Of a stretch of DNA of 64,000 nucleotides, positions 12,301 through 24,006 are shown piece after piece. Position numbers and translations under genes: made by a program. Location of the stretch: positions 730,629 to 794,628 of the forward strand of contig CAJJDN010000009.1 in assembly GCA_905182985.1 (NCBI GenBank). Direction: 5' to 3'. The notes beneath the pieces were generated by a model, which was not told the DNA's origin, searched no databases, and saw only the letters and a list, made by a program, of their open reading frames with translations. The number at the start of each line of letters is the position of its first letter. Positions within the stretch are counted from its first letter, which is position 1. Source of the DNA: Paramecium sonneborni (lineage: Eukaryota > Ciliophora > Oligohymenophorea > Peniculida > Parameciidae).

Positions 12301-15300
12301 CAATTTTTCTAGAAACCACATAATAGCCTTCACCTAATTATTCTAAAAGCTATTCTCCTTCTTCTATATTTTCATCATCATCATTTAAAGGTCTTCTAAT
12401 TATTTTTCTCTCTTACTTGCCTCCTTACTTAACTATAACTATTTCTTCTTCTATGTATTAAGTTGGTTCATGAATTGATAATGTTTTTTCATAATTACCC
12501 TGATTACGTTTCCATCCTTCTTTCTCTACTTACTATGTTGATGATATATTTTCAATAATTCTTCTTGCAAGAATCTTATTTCCATTTTAATCTGTTTCTT
12601 ACAAATTATTTCCCACATTCGAACCTGGCTAATATTATTTTCTTACTAGTTTTCTTTCCATCTTACCTGTCTGCTCATTCATTACTAGAACTTCTTCTTC
12701 TATAAATTTGGCTGGTTCATTTTATACTATTAATTTTTCTAATTATCCAGTTTTTTAATTTTTCTGCCATTCACTTAGAGAACTATCATTTTAAACTATT
12801 CTTCTAGCTACAATCTTTTGGTTATTGCCTATGGATTCATTCAATTAGTCTCCCACCTCTTCTTCATTCTCATAGGGACGTCTTATTAATTTTCTTTCTT
12901 GTTTGCCTGTTTTAGGGTTAATTATAATTATCTCTTCTTCAATAAATTGTTCAGGCTCTTCTTATGATATAATTTTTTCAAGAGTGCCATTTTATCCTTT
13001 TATCCAGTCTTTTTACATTTAATTAAGTGATTAAGAATTATCTACTATTTTTCTTGATAAAATTCGANCCTCAGACAAAACCTTTTCAAAATTTTTTCCA
13101 TTTAATTACCAATTTTTAAAGGAACTTGAATTTTCGATAATTTTTCTTGATAATACAATGTTTCCATTTTTATCTACTTCCTTTAAATTATTTCCTACTT
13201 TACCTTTGAGCTAATCAATTGGTCTCCTAACTAATTTTCTTATTATTTTCCCATTCTTATCTTTTACAATAACTTCCTCTTCTACATATTAAGTTGGTTC
13301 AGCTTGTGAAATTTATAATTCATAATTGCCTTCACAATTTTTCAACCATTCTTATCCTTATTATTTTTTTTCATCCTTTTCTACGATTCTTCTTGCAACT
13401 ATTTTCATTCCCTCCTCACCATCTTCGTCTAATTCCTCGCTTATTTCTTGTAATTAATCATCAAAGATAGGTCTTCTTATCAATTTTCGGTCCTATTTTT
13501 TTGTTACTGGATTATAAATCAAAATTTCCTCTTCTACAAACTATTCTGGTTCTTGTTCTGATATTACTTTTTCTAAAAGACCTGCTGAAGTGGCTTACCA
13601 TCCATCCTATAACATAATTTACTGAGATTATGAACCATCAATTATTCTTCTAGAAAGAACTTTCATTCCGTTTTACTATTTATCTTATTGCTCATAATTA
13701 TCTTTATATGGTTTTCTTATTAACAGTCTTTCAACCTTTCCAGTTTCTTAATTAAATCTTAATATTTCTTCTTCCACAAGTTTAATTTTAGAATTTTTTT
13801 ATTCTATATCTTTTGTCTTATTTAAATTTTATTTTACTTAATCTGGTTAAAATTTTTGAACCAAAATTTTTTAGCTTTTTTCTAACTACTGAATTTAGAT
13901 TTATTCTATTCCAATATTTCTTTCAAGCCTTTTCATATTATCTAAGTTCCATCCATCTGCTTTCATTTAAGTTAATGATTCATTATTTTCAACTAATCTT
14001 CTATTTTCGACTATTTCACCATTTGGCTATTCCTCATTAATACCTTCTCCTATTGTAAGCATTTCTGGTGTTTTTCTAACTTACTTTCGAATGATACAAT
14101 TTCCATCATATATTTTGATATCTTCTTCTAAATATTGAATAGGTTCATTTTTTGATATAACTTTTCTATATTTATTATTGTTGGTTAACTCCCAAGTTTG
14201 ATCAATAATTCCATTTATGATTCTGCTTGCAATTAAGATTTAGTCTTTAGTTCTGACTGTATATAAATTTTCATCATTTAAATATGTAGAAGAGTCGGAG
14301 AAAATAATTTCTCTAACTAAAATTCTATCTTATTTCTGTCTATTTCTAATTAGGATTTCTTCTTCAAAGAATTTAGTGGTTTCATCGAATCTTTATATTG
14401 TTGGAGAAGACATAACAGGAGATGCATTTGATGGATTTGTGAATTGTTTTTTTTGTCCTTTTATTCTACTTTAAAGATAATTGGGTTCTTTATCTTAAGT
14501 TCCAGTTTCTCCAACTGATAAATCATCAGCAATACTTTATCTTTTTTTAGAAGTAGCATCTTCAAATATATCTTCAGATAAGTTAGACTACTTTTTTAAA
14601 CCTTCTAATTATGATCTTACTGTTTCCATTTATTTATTTAATTCTTAATCGTAAGATCTTTCCTTATGAATAAATTCTTAAATCTTTTCTTTCTCTGTAC
14701 TGTTAGCTCTTGGATTTATTTCTTTAATCATTTATCTTATGTCTTAAGCTGAACTACTTCTGTTTGAATATACTCTTTCTCTGAATTCAAATACAATTTA
14801 TGGATAACTATACACAGAATTAATTGTAAGTTGAACATCTTAGATCAAAAGTCTCATTAAATTGGCTTTTTTTACTGGAGATTTTGTTCTGCTTTCAGTA
14901 TAGTTTACAAAGGAACGAGCTAGAGGTTGCTACATATTTGGAGTACGAGAAAGATATGATTTAGGGAGAACTGCTGATTGTTTTAAAGGTGTTATTACTG
15001 ATTTATTAGATTTTAAAATTATTGGCTAAGGAGAATAAAATATTCTTGATTTTTGTTAAGGTATCACAACTTTACTTGGAGTACGATTTACTTAATGATT
15101 AATTATCGAGAGTTTTAATTAAGTCTCTTATTTATGAGTCTCAGATATTGAATATTATTATTAATAAACTTGAATTGAAGATATACCTTTCTTTTGAGTA
15201 CCATCAATAAAACGTTCTCTATCAACTACAAAACCTTAAATTGAGTTTAATGTGAATTTAATTATATTTTAAGGTGAAATTGCTGAAAGTAAACTTTTTT

Positions 15301-16265
15301 CTACATTTTCATATCTAATTTATTCATAAAGAACCTTCATTTCTATTTATTCATTTTGAAAAAGATTAGCCTTATCTATTTTTATAAATTGTTATAATTC
15401 AGTTAGACAAAAAAGATGTGTATCATTTTATGTAACATTATGAATTTTCAATCGAATATCCAACTTTTTAATTAATAGTTCACTTAAAATAAGTAAATAT
15501 AGCTCATTTTTATCTAAATAATGTGGTTTATTTTGTTACTTGTGACCAGAAATGAATATCTATCGTTAGGCAAAATCTCAGAAATAACCAGATGTTCATT
15601 AGTAAATTGTTTGAATTTTTAAATAGCCCATCTCTGATTGCTGTAAAAACTTGATTTAAAAGAATCAGATAATAAAAATATATTAGAAGATCCTAAATTT
15701 TAAGTACAATGTAAAAATACCATCAATAAGTAAAATGTAATCCTTTCCAGCACAAACTTTATTAATTTTTATGGTTAGTGTGTTAACAATATAAGGTGTT
15801 TCTGAATTACCAATCGGTGTTTGTCCCCATGTCCACAATTTTCCTGAATAATCAAGACCGCATGCAAGATGAGAGGAAAGCGACACCTGCTTAAAATCAG
15901 TTCCAATTCTACTAGGAATAGGTAAAAAGTATATCTTTGAAATTCCAAGAGTGCCAAAATGATTTTTATCTTCTCCAAAAGAATACACTTACCCAGAATA
16001 CGAAAGTGCAAGAGTCACGTTCTTGTTTGTTGTGATATACCTTATTTTTTCATTCTTGAAAGGTAGCTAATAAAAGGAAAGCTCATAGCTGATATAATAT
16101 AGGCACCCTGTTTCAGAGAGTATCTAAAATGAATTTTAGGAAAAGCCTTTACAAATTTATCTGACTTTACCGAACTATCCTAACACATTGAATGGTTTAT
16201 ATGTATTCTAATTACTAAGGAAATTTTACCTACTCATCATCATAGATATATAGTATATCATTCAT
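3309..16265 (-). CDS. Giant RCC1-like plus tandem-repeat protein (about 4,280 residues as assembled)
   Basis: A single open frame on the minus strand with a few introns (seen at 15693-15720, 15514-15539 and 3441-3465; one more near 16170). The N-terminus carries RCC1-type propeller blades (VYSFGEDKNHFGTLG, LACGLDYSGKLWTWG). A coiled-coil and Ser/Thr/Pro-rich linker follows to about 14.4 kb. Then about 40 copies of an ~83-residue repeat run to about 4.6 kb. Its hallmarks are E-P-x-x-[YF]-[VI]-E-E-E-[IV], R-[RK]-P, a G-x-x-[LI]-[NS]-E-x-D-x-x-G block, [LI]-S-R-[RK]-I-[IV] and G-W. The ~300-residue C-terminus is Gln/Ser-rich. Function unknown; size and regularity suggest a cortical, axonemal or filament scaffold (inference). 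Length is uncertain because of the N at 13068 and the perfect repeats. Confidence 0.8.
6929..13067. repeat. 1,986-bp tandem higher-order repeat, 3.09 copies
   Basis: Sequence beginning TAATTTTCTTTCTTG recurs at 6929, 8915, 10901 and 12887, a constant step of 1,986 bp. The three full copies look identical wherever I compared them, and the fourth stops at the N at 13068. The unit is 662 codons exactly, so the reading frame of the giant gene is kept, and it contains eight of the ~83-residue sub-repeats. Outside this block the sub-repeats are clearly diverged from each other. Either a very recent in-frame amplification or an assembler looping in a repeat would give this picture. Confidence 0.9.
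13068..13068. other. Single-N contig join inside the repeat array
   Basis: The N sits in the fourth copy of the 1,986-bp unit. Reading through it on the minus strand joins the end of one sub-repeat (FEKVLSE) directly to the ILSRKIVD block of another, skipping the E-P...E-E-E half of a repeat. The frame is kept, but roughly 45 residues or more are missing, so an unknown amount of repeat DNA is absent here. Confidence 0.85.
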
Positions 16266-16287
16266 TTTTTAATTAAATTAAGTTGTA

Positions 16288-17584
16288 ATGGAAAAATTGG
16301 AAAAAGCTGCAAATGGTCTTGATTTTTACAAGAATCACCATGATACTCAACTATAGAACTTAAATTATGAATCTCCTATTTCAGATTTCAAAGGACCAGT
16401 GGAAACAGAATTATGATTGTGAGCAGACTAAATTTGCATTATGTTTTTTGCTTATTTTCTTGACAAAGCAATTAGCGGAGAAAAATACCTGAATACCATA
16501 ATCTAGGTAAATTGAAATCTAAAACTGGAATCAAAAATCATTTCTTATTATGATATTGATGAATATAAAATTTTGGAAGAAGAATGTTGCGATAACAAAT
16601 ATACTAAATCTTATTTAAATTACTGTATGCTATTTGGAATTAGGATAAGAAAAAATAAAATTGAAAAGAAAGTAAATACTTTATAATAAAATACTTAAAT
16701 GAATCTCGATTTTAGAAGGAATAATATTTCTAATCATTCTATTAGAAAAAATTATTCTTTAAAAAAGAGGATAGGAATTGATATATGGTATTTATAATAG
16801 GGTTTTGTTGCTTTTGTGTTTTAGTCTAAATATTGGATGTATATTATTTTCCTTGTCAAAAAAAAGATTTCCATTCAGGCAATTGATTACGATGAATATA
16901 CATTAACAATAGAAAATTTTCATATATAAAAATATATGTGAGAGAACTTTTGATTGGCGGGGCATAATCTATTTTATTTTGAGAAAGAAACTCACACTGT
17001 TTATTTAGGGAACTGTATTTTTTATTAATTATTTTGAATTATTGATAGATTTGCTATAGATATTAAATAGCCATTTAACTGTTTATTATATAAACTATTA
17101 ATGTTATTTTGATAGGCTTGCAAATCACAAAACTTTTAATCTATAATTGTGATGTTTGTAAGATGATGATTTTTGATCTGAAAATAGAAGAATAATTATA
17201 TATGGCCAATATAGATTTTCCGATTAAGATTTGCTTGTATTTAATAAATATTGTAAAGAAAAGCAGAAATCGATGCTTTTGGTAATTATTTAAGGAAAGA
17301 TAAATGCAATAATGAATGAATAAGAAGATACAAACAAGGCTTTGAGATAATTTGATTTAGGGAACTTGATGGAACAAGATAAGTAAAGAGGCTGAGAAAT
17401 CAGTAATTTCAGAACTAAAAATAGAGGGAACTTAAGAAAAATCTTTAAAAGCGATCTTGATGAGGATGATTTTAAAAAATGCAATGAATTAGATTTAAAT
17501 GGGTTTAGAGATATTTACAATAGAATAATTATAAAGTAATATGGTAAGTTCAAAAAATAATTAGAAGAGAATGTTTTGAATTGA
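16288..17584 (+). pseudogene. Degenerate or unresolved multi-exon gene, possible membrane protein
   Basis: Long stretches look coding in the ciliate code, but I cannot join them. From ATG 16288 the frame reads MEKLEKAANGLDF... then meets in-frame TGAs near 16414, 16420 and 16512, and more between 16938 and 17167, with no GT-AG intron of legal size to remove them. Segments in the same frame still look protein-like (IQAIDYDEYTLTIENF near 16880). From about 17180 a clean C-terminal part runs to TGA 17582-17584 with a 21-nt intron (RRIIIYGQYRFSDQDLL...). Best read as a decaying paralogue; Paramecium genomes keep many relics of whole-genome duplication. Several sequencing errors in a real gene would look the same. 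Confidence 0.45.
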
Positions 17585-17662
17585 AATAAAATAGAAATAA
17601 TAAGAAGATGAAGGTAAAAAGAGAAAGAAAAGAAGAATTTGATTTATAATTAAATATTTTAT

Positions 17663-18573
17663 ATGGGATCTTAAAGTAGTAAATTAGTAACAGAAACATA
17701 AAGACACGAACATGCTATAAATTATATGAATTCTGGAGGGTAAATTCAATTCTAAATTTAGATCTATGAGCGACAAATCTGCAAAAAGTATAAAGGATAT
17801 CGAACAAACATAATAAGAATTTGTTAATACATAATTTAAATGGAATTTTGGGGGACAAAAAGTATTTGTTGCAGGCACCTTCTCCTAATGGAAGACAACT
17901 CATTAATTATAGAGAGATAAAGGAGGAGAGTTTAACATTGTGATACCTTTACCGAAAGGGATTCATCATTATAAATTTATTGTAGATGGTGATTGGAGAT
18001 TTTCTCCAGATGATCCCACAACTGCAGATGAGCATGGCAATATTAATAATGTCATTGATACAACTAAAGTTGAAAATAAAGCCAAAGATTTTATGGAATC
18101 AAGTTAATAATTTAAACCAGAAAAATCACCAAATGACTCTGTTATTTAGAATCAAAAATAAGTTATTTAAGATTTTAACTTTAATGATAAAGCTCCTCCT
18201 GTTCCTCCTCATTTACTCAAATACTACTATATAGAAGTAACATTTAAATACAAATCAATAGGAAAAAGAGAAAAAGCTTAACAATATGTGGAATAAAGAT
18301 ATTAGACCACAAGGTTAAATGGAACTTGAAGATGCAAAACCTTCAATATCTTAATAAGAAATATTTGATCATCTTATTTAGATTTTCAGTAATGTTAATT
18401 CTTTGTCTCCTCCACCACATGTAAATTTAAATCATTTAGCATGTTTAACTACCAACAAAAACAGCCCTTTTAGTGTATATGCATTAACTCATAGATTTAA
18501 AGCCAAGCATACAACAATTAAATTTTACACTCATAAATATTAAGAAAACAAGCAATAACTTTTTGTTGTGTGA
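17663..18573 (+). CDS. AMP-activated protein kinase beta subunit (SNF1/AMPK beta)
   Basis: Scaffold and glycogen-sensing subunit of the AMPK heterotrimer. 287 residues; introns at 17740-17761 (22 nt) and 18237-18261 (25 nt) leave exactly 288 codons. The N-terminus MGSQSSK is a good N-myristoylation signal, as in AMPK beta of other eukaryotes. Residues ~45-125 are the CBM48/AMPK1-CBM glycogen-binding domain: FKWNFGGQKVFVAG..., then PKGIHHYKFIVDGDWRFSPD and NINNVID. The C-terminal ~110 residues are the AMPKBI domain that binds alpha and gamma (PPPHVNLNHL, then a closing beta-hairpin before TGA). Apart from possible splice-site shifts of a few bases the assignment is firm. A CaMKK/LKB1-like kinase lies 8 kb downstream. 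Confidence 0.93.
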
Positions 18574-19300
18574 AAAATTATAAAACAATATCAATAATTT
18601 ATTCATATTTTCTTTTTTTGAAAAAGTAAGTTTTTATCTATAAAGCTTCTCGTTTCAAGATATTCCTTAATTTTTAATGTATTGCACCTTAAAAATATAA
18701 ATCTTAGATAGAATGATTATGTGATTATTAATAAATTTTTTAAAGAATCTTCTAATTTATTAATATAATTAGAAATAAAATTTTGAAGAATTTTATACTA
18801 GTTTATTGTACTTTTTTTTCTGAAATATTTGACATTTTTTGGTATTATATGTCTCTTATTTTGAATCTATATCAACTTAATTGAATATAATTATAGGTAT
18901 ATTATTATACAGAAAATAAAGAGAATCTTTTTATAATCTATTAATTTAAATGAGAATCTATTTTTATATTAAAATAAAATTATTTTTAATATTCGTATTC
19001 TAAAATAATTATGAAAATAAGGTTCATTTAAATAATTAAATAAATTAGACTATTTCCATGAAAAATATAGTTTTATTAAAAAATAGTTTTGTAATTTTAA
19101 TTATTTAATTCAAACAAAACCAATAACCTAAATTTTATTAAATATATCAGAGAAAGAGAATTATTAAATAAAATAGTATCAACATTAAGTTAATTAAAGG
19201 ATAGTATAATTAAACAAAATTGAAGATTACAGATATCATTTAAAGATCTTTTATTTTATTGATTTTAATTTAATATTTTTTTAAAAATTCAATAATAACA
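18574..19300. other. Intergenic, no gene seen
   Basis: About 730 bp of very AT-rich DNA. TGA is frequent in all frames on both strands and I see no run of coding-like sequence, tRNA-like B box or repeat. It must hold the 3' end of the AMPK beta transcript and the promoter of the next gene. Confidence 0.5.
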
Positions 19301-20435
19301 ATGTTATCAAAAAAAGATTAAATTAGAAAGTTAATTGATAATTAGTTTTATTAGGGCAATGTTATGTCTATAAAATAAACTCTAATGGTAAATAATGAAA
19401 GCTATGAAAATGAATTTTTATAAAAGCCTCCCTCATATTAATTTTAATATTTATAATTGGACAGAGGAAAACTATAATCAGTAATATATATTGACTAATA
19501 AGATTAATGCAAAAGAATCAAGTAGAACAAAATTAAGAAATAATTCTGTTAGCAATTAAAAGAATGAAAATGAAATAAATTTAATTTAATAGTTGAAGCT
19601 TAAAATTAGCAAATTATAATCATTGCTTCAAGATCTGTTTAGCCTTTTAAAATAAAATGAAAAAGATCATAATGGGCTTATTACTGAATTGCATCAGAGA
19701 TTTATTTCTATAATTAAAAATAATAATGAAACCTAACCTATGAATTAATTGAATTTTTATAAACAAAATGGATAAATTTATGGTTTATCGACAAATGATT
19801 TAAATGATTGTAATTTAACTAAAGAAACATAGAATGTTAATGAAAATATTAAAGAAATATCAATATTTCATTATTAGGGAATTTGTAAAATGATAAAATT
19901 ATTGACTTTTAATCATCAATCATTTCTCTTTGGTGAAATCTAAGAAGACAAAATACTTTAAGAGAAATAATTTTTATTAACATAAAATTAAAGTTTCAAA
20001 TCAATATTTTTCGATTAAGGGGAATCTAATTAATTGACAGGTTTTCTAGAATTAAATTCTACATTTTCTATTGATAGTATTCAACAATAAGGAAGAATTA
20101 CAGATGAATTTAATTAAGAATACGAGCTTCATGATATAAATATGTTAACAAATTAAGGAAACATAGTTGGAGCCTAGGGTATCTATAGAAAAGATATTGA
20201 TTCTGAAATATAATTATTAGAAGGGAAGCCATTCATAAACTCTTCTTATTTGAATTCAGAAATAAATGATTGCCCTTATGAAATTTAAAGATAATTATAT
20301 GAATTTGAAGTTCATTAAAATAAAGAAAATTTAACAATAGATAAAATAACTTTAAAGTACTCAATTATAAGTAATATTTTGATGATAATTTTTAATAGAT
20401 AAATTAAATTAAAATAAAACTAAACTTTAAATTGA
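19301..20435 (+). CDS. Uncharacterised Asn/Gln-rich protein
   Basis: Not recognised. One 22-nt intron (19481-19502) leaves 371 codons, a 370-residue protein. The first ~60 residues (MLSKKDQIRKLIDNQFYQGN...) are followed by a helical, probably coiled segment around residues 80-125 (LKLKISKLQSLLQDL) and then a long polar region rich in Asn, Gln, Ser and Glu. There is no signal peptide and no convincing membrane span. Likely soluble; role unknown. The frame is clear because it stays open for over 1 kb with only TAA/TAG, and a TGA closes it. Confidence 0.75.
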
Positions 20436-20638
20436 AATAGGAAAACTAAAAGATACAAATTATCAAATTTTGAAAAATTAAGTGTAAAAAGGAAAAAATT
20501 TATCTATAACATATTCAAATGTAAATGATTAAAATAGTCTAACTAATATCGAATTGATTTGACTTTATACATATGATTTTATTAAATATCCCTCTAAAAT
20601 CAACAAAATACTATTTAATTTAATTAATATTTATAAAT

Positions 20639-20952
20639 ATGAGCACAGTTTAAGAAAGGTTTGATCTTATTTAGAAATTTATCAAATCACCTGGTACAGG
20701 AGGGAAAGAGTTAGATAATTCATAAAAATTGTAGCTTTATGCTCTATTTAAACAAGTATCATAAATTTTTATTTTTAGATTTCTGAAGGGCCTTGCAAAG
20801 GTTCAGCTCCAAGCAAATTAAAAGTAGTGGAGAGAGCTAAATATGATGCTTGGAAAAAGCTAGGAAACATTTCTAAAGAAAAAGCTCAGGAACAATACAT
20901 AAAAGTAATTGAAAGTGTTTGGCCAAAATGGAATGAAAAAGCAAAACTTTGA
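20639..20952 (+). CDS. ACBP: Acyl-CoA-binding protein (ACBP)
   Basis: Small cytosolic carrier of long-chain acyl-CoA esters. 96 residues with one 23-nt intron (20756-20778), the usual ACBP length. Diagnostic residues: the N-terminal helix ERFDLIQKFIK, the YALFKQ segment (here L-Y-A-L-F-K-Q, containing the acyl-CoA contact Tyr and Lys), G-P-C-K-G in place of the usual GDxxG, a K-Y-D-A-W-x-K-L-G segment and the A-x-x-x-Y-I final helix. The start is the only ATG in frame before the first helix. Lipid-handling genes (desaturase, b5 reductase) occur 14 kb away, though no direct link is implied. Confidence 0.94.
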
Positions 20953-21788
20953 TCAATAACACATATAAATTTAAAACATAGGATGTTGTCATAAAATTTA
21001 ATTTCTTTTTCAAATAAATAATTATTGTTTAATGACTAATATACTTCAATTTTACCATGAAATACTAAAAATTTATATTTCCCTAGAAGAATAGAAAAAC
21101 ATATATAATCAATAAAACAACTTTATTTATTAAAACCTAATTCAATCAATTCGATTAACCATAAAACTAAAAGAGAGTCAAAGTTAGATTGATTTGAAAG
21201 TTTATTTTCTTCAATTTTTTAATCAAATCATGATTCCTCAAAAAAATACATAAAAGAAAAACACTTAAATTTTCATCCCCTTCTAATGATTTTGCTGCAA
21301 AGTTATAAAAAATTATAATAATTTACAATACATATAAACCTATATTTACTTGCTCATAAGTTGTAAAATAAAATTTTTTTTTTATCTAAAATTCCTATTT
21401 TACTCAAAGAAAATTATATAATTATTTTTTTCTTTTTTAGTAATCTTTATAAGAAGATAAGAATTTTTATCTTGGAAAAAAAATATTTTAGAGTTTGAAA
21501 AGTATCAATTGTTTGATTGAAAATTTTTTTATGGATATTTATTTTAATTTTTAACAATCCAAAATTAGAGAATTAAGTAAAAGAAATGCATCAAAATTAA
21601 CAGGAAATCAATTTGAATATTCTAAAATAATACTATTTAAAAGAATATTTTCATAAAATCAAAAATATTATGAAAAATTTGTTTTCTAATTGTAGATAAA
21701 ACCTTACTAATTTATTTGATTAGTAATTTTTAATTGAAAAACTTGAATATTAAAATGCGTATAATAAATGTTTTTGTTATTCTTTATT
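20953..21788. other. Intergenic AT-rich stretch, no gene seen
   Basis: About 840 bp between two converging genes. Long T and A runs and TGA stops in every frame. Its distal part (from 21331) is the beginning of the duplicated block that recurs after the N at 22417. No RNA gene or repeat was recognised. Confidence 0.5.
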
Positions 21789-22257
21789 TCAAATTAATTC
21801 AACAGAGTCTAATATGACTTTGCTTTCCTTATTTGCCACACTAAGGAAAAGGCTTAAATCACTAACGTATGCTTTTGCCATTCTTGAGACATCCTTTTGA
21901 ATCACAATGTAGCCTTTTGATTAAATAAAATATTTACTTTAAGTTGGAATATTATTTTCAACATATTCAACAGCTTATCTGCCTTTAAGAGTTCTGCTTA
22001 AAGCTTGTTTTGCACAATACCAATTAATATCATGAATTTCTGCTCCAGCTAAATTCATTGCCCAAGTTTATTTATTTTCTTTTTCTTTTTAATAACATTT
22101 TACATCTAACAGGATATGCCTTAAAAATTCTTTAATAATATGGGACTGGCCATTATGATGTTGACATCACTCTATCTACAATTGGTCTTTCATGAATTGG
22201 TCCCCACAATGCTCCAGAAAAGCGTGCCACAGATTTACTATTAGCTATACGAATCAT
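21789..22257 (-). CDS. Conserved-looking 147-residue protein of unknown function
   Basis: Not recognised. One 25-nt intron (22079-22103) leaves 148 codons. It begins MIRIANSKSVARFSGALWGP, a basic, hydroxylated, acid-free N-terminus compatible with mitochondrial import, followed by tryptophan- and tyrosine-rich segments (INWYCAKQALSRTLKG) and a helical C-terminus (VSRMAKAYVSDLSLFL). The spacing of aromatic and basic residues resembles small ciliate mitochondrial complex subunits, but this is an impression, not an identification. The sequence is repeated at 22876-23344 by the duplication described separately. Confidence 0.7.
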
Positions 22258-22875
22258 TTTAATTATTTATATAAATTAATTGTTATAAATATTTTTTCAA
22301 TCAAATCAGTTCTACTTTATATTAATGAAATAATTAATCCAATTGTTAAATAGAAAATGAATTAAATTCTATTTTTTGTTTTTTCATACTATTTTAATAA
22401 GGACTTATTATATATTNCATATAAACCTATATTTACTTGCTCATAAGTTGTAAAATAAAATTTTTTTTTTATCTAAAATTCCTATTTTACTCAAAGAAAA
22501 TTATATAATTATTTTTTTCTTTTTTAGTAATCTTTATAAGAAGATAAGAATTTTTATCTTGGAAAAAAAATATTTTAGAGTTTGAAAAGTATCAATTGTT
22601 TGATTGAAAATTTTTTTATGGATATTTATTTTAATTTTTAACAATCCAAAATTAGAGAATTAAGTAAAAGAAATGCATCAAAATTAACAGGAAATCAATT
22701 TGAATATTCTAAAATAATACTATTTAAAAGAATATTTTCATAAAATCAAAAATATTATGAAAAATTTGTTTTCTAATTGTAGATAAAACCTTACTAATTT
22801 ATTTGATTAGTAATTTTTAATTGAAAAACTTGAATATTAAAATGCGTATAATAAATGTTTTTGTTATTCTTTATT

Positions 22876-23344
22876 TCAAATTAATTCAACAGAGTCTAAT
22901 ATGACTTTGCTTTCCTTATTTGCCACACTAAGGAAAAGGCTTAAATCACTAACGTATGCTTTTGCCATTCTTGAGACATCCTTTTGAATCACAATGTAGC
23001 CTTTTGATTAAATAAAATATTTACTTTAAGTTGGAATATTATTTTCAACATATTCAACAGCTTATCTGCCTTTAAGAGTTCTGCTTAAAGCTTGTTTTGC
23101 ACAATACCAATTAATATCATGAATTTCTGCTCCAGCTAAATTCATTGCCCAAGTTTATTTATTTTCTTTTTCTTTTTAATAACATTTTACATCTAACAGG
23201 ATATGCCTTAAAAATTCTTTAATAATATGGGACTGGCCATTATGATGTTGACATCACTCTATCTACAATTGGTCTTTCATGAATTGGTCCCCACAATGCT
23301 CCAGAAAAGCGTGCCACAGATTTACTATTAGCTATACGAATCAT
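22876..23344 (-). CDS. Second copy of the 147-residue unknown gene (duplicate of 21789-22257)
   Basis: Identical in sequence and intron to the gene at 21789-22257, lying 1,087 bases away in the right-hand copy of the N-separated duplication. Because both flanks of the duplication end exactly at the N, this is most likely the same locus assembled twice rather than a real paralogue. Confidence 0.6.
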
Positions 23345-23503
23345 TTTAATTATTTATATAAATTAATTGTTATAAATATTTTTTCAATCAAATCAGTTCT
23401 ACTTTATATTAATGAAATAATTAATCCAATTGTTAAATAGAAAATGAATTAAATTCTATTTTTTGTTTTTTCATACTATTTTAATAAGGACTTATTATAT
23501 ATT

Positions 23504-24006
23504 AGGTGAAATATAAAAATTAATCAATTAATTTAATTATTAAGGATATGTTTATCAAGATTAAATTAATTTAATTTATCTTTCTTAATATTTATCTTTG
23601 GGGTCATAAATTAATATCATTCATATTTTTATTTAATATAGTCTCATAAACCATAATTTTGAATATAAATATTAAGCTATCAAAATATATAAATTATTAG
23701 TTAATATTCTATATATTTTTAATTCATAATTTTAATCTTACAAACTTATTTTTTTAGGATTTTATTAATATAGTCATTTTGACCTATTTTTGTTTTTTAA
23801 TTATTTATTGAAAATAGCGAGTAAAAAAAAATCTTTGTAAGTTAGTGCAATTATTAAATAAATTAAATTTGAATAGATTTTTTATTACTACTCTATTTTA
23901 TAACAAATATATATCACTGATCATAATAATCTGTAATTGATATTTATAATATTTGTTTGAAGTTTTTAATTTTTATATTTATTATAACCAAAAAATAGTT
24001 ATCTTG
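23504..24006. other. Intergenic, no gene seen
   Basis: About 500 bp, extremely AT-rich with many TGA and short open runs only. Nothing beyond a probable promoter for the gene starting at 24007. Confidence 0.5.

Larger units (their letters stand above)
21331..23503. repeat. 1,086-bp direct duplication across a single N (probable assembly artefact)
   Basis: Bases 21331-22416 and 22418-23503 are the same sequence, offset 1,087, separated only by the N at 22417. The left copy runs on from unique sequence on its left and the right copy runs on into unique sequence on its right. This is what two unmerged overlapping contig ends look like. I saw no differences between the copies. Confidence 0.85.

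Noticed and set aside
6929..13067. CRISPR array or satellite DNA
   Set aside because: The period is 1,986 bp, the repeat is in-frame coding sequence, and there are no short repeats with unique spacers. No CRISPR-like structure exists anywhere in the window.
17290..17903. Several 60-residue minus-strand ORFs
   Set aside because: Antisense of the AMPK beta gene and of the C-terminal part of the gene before it.
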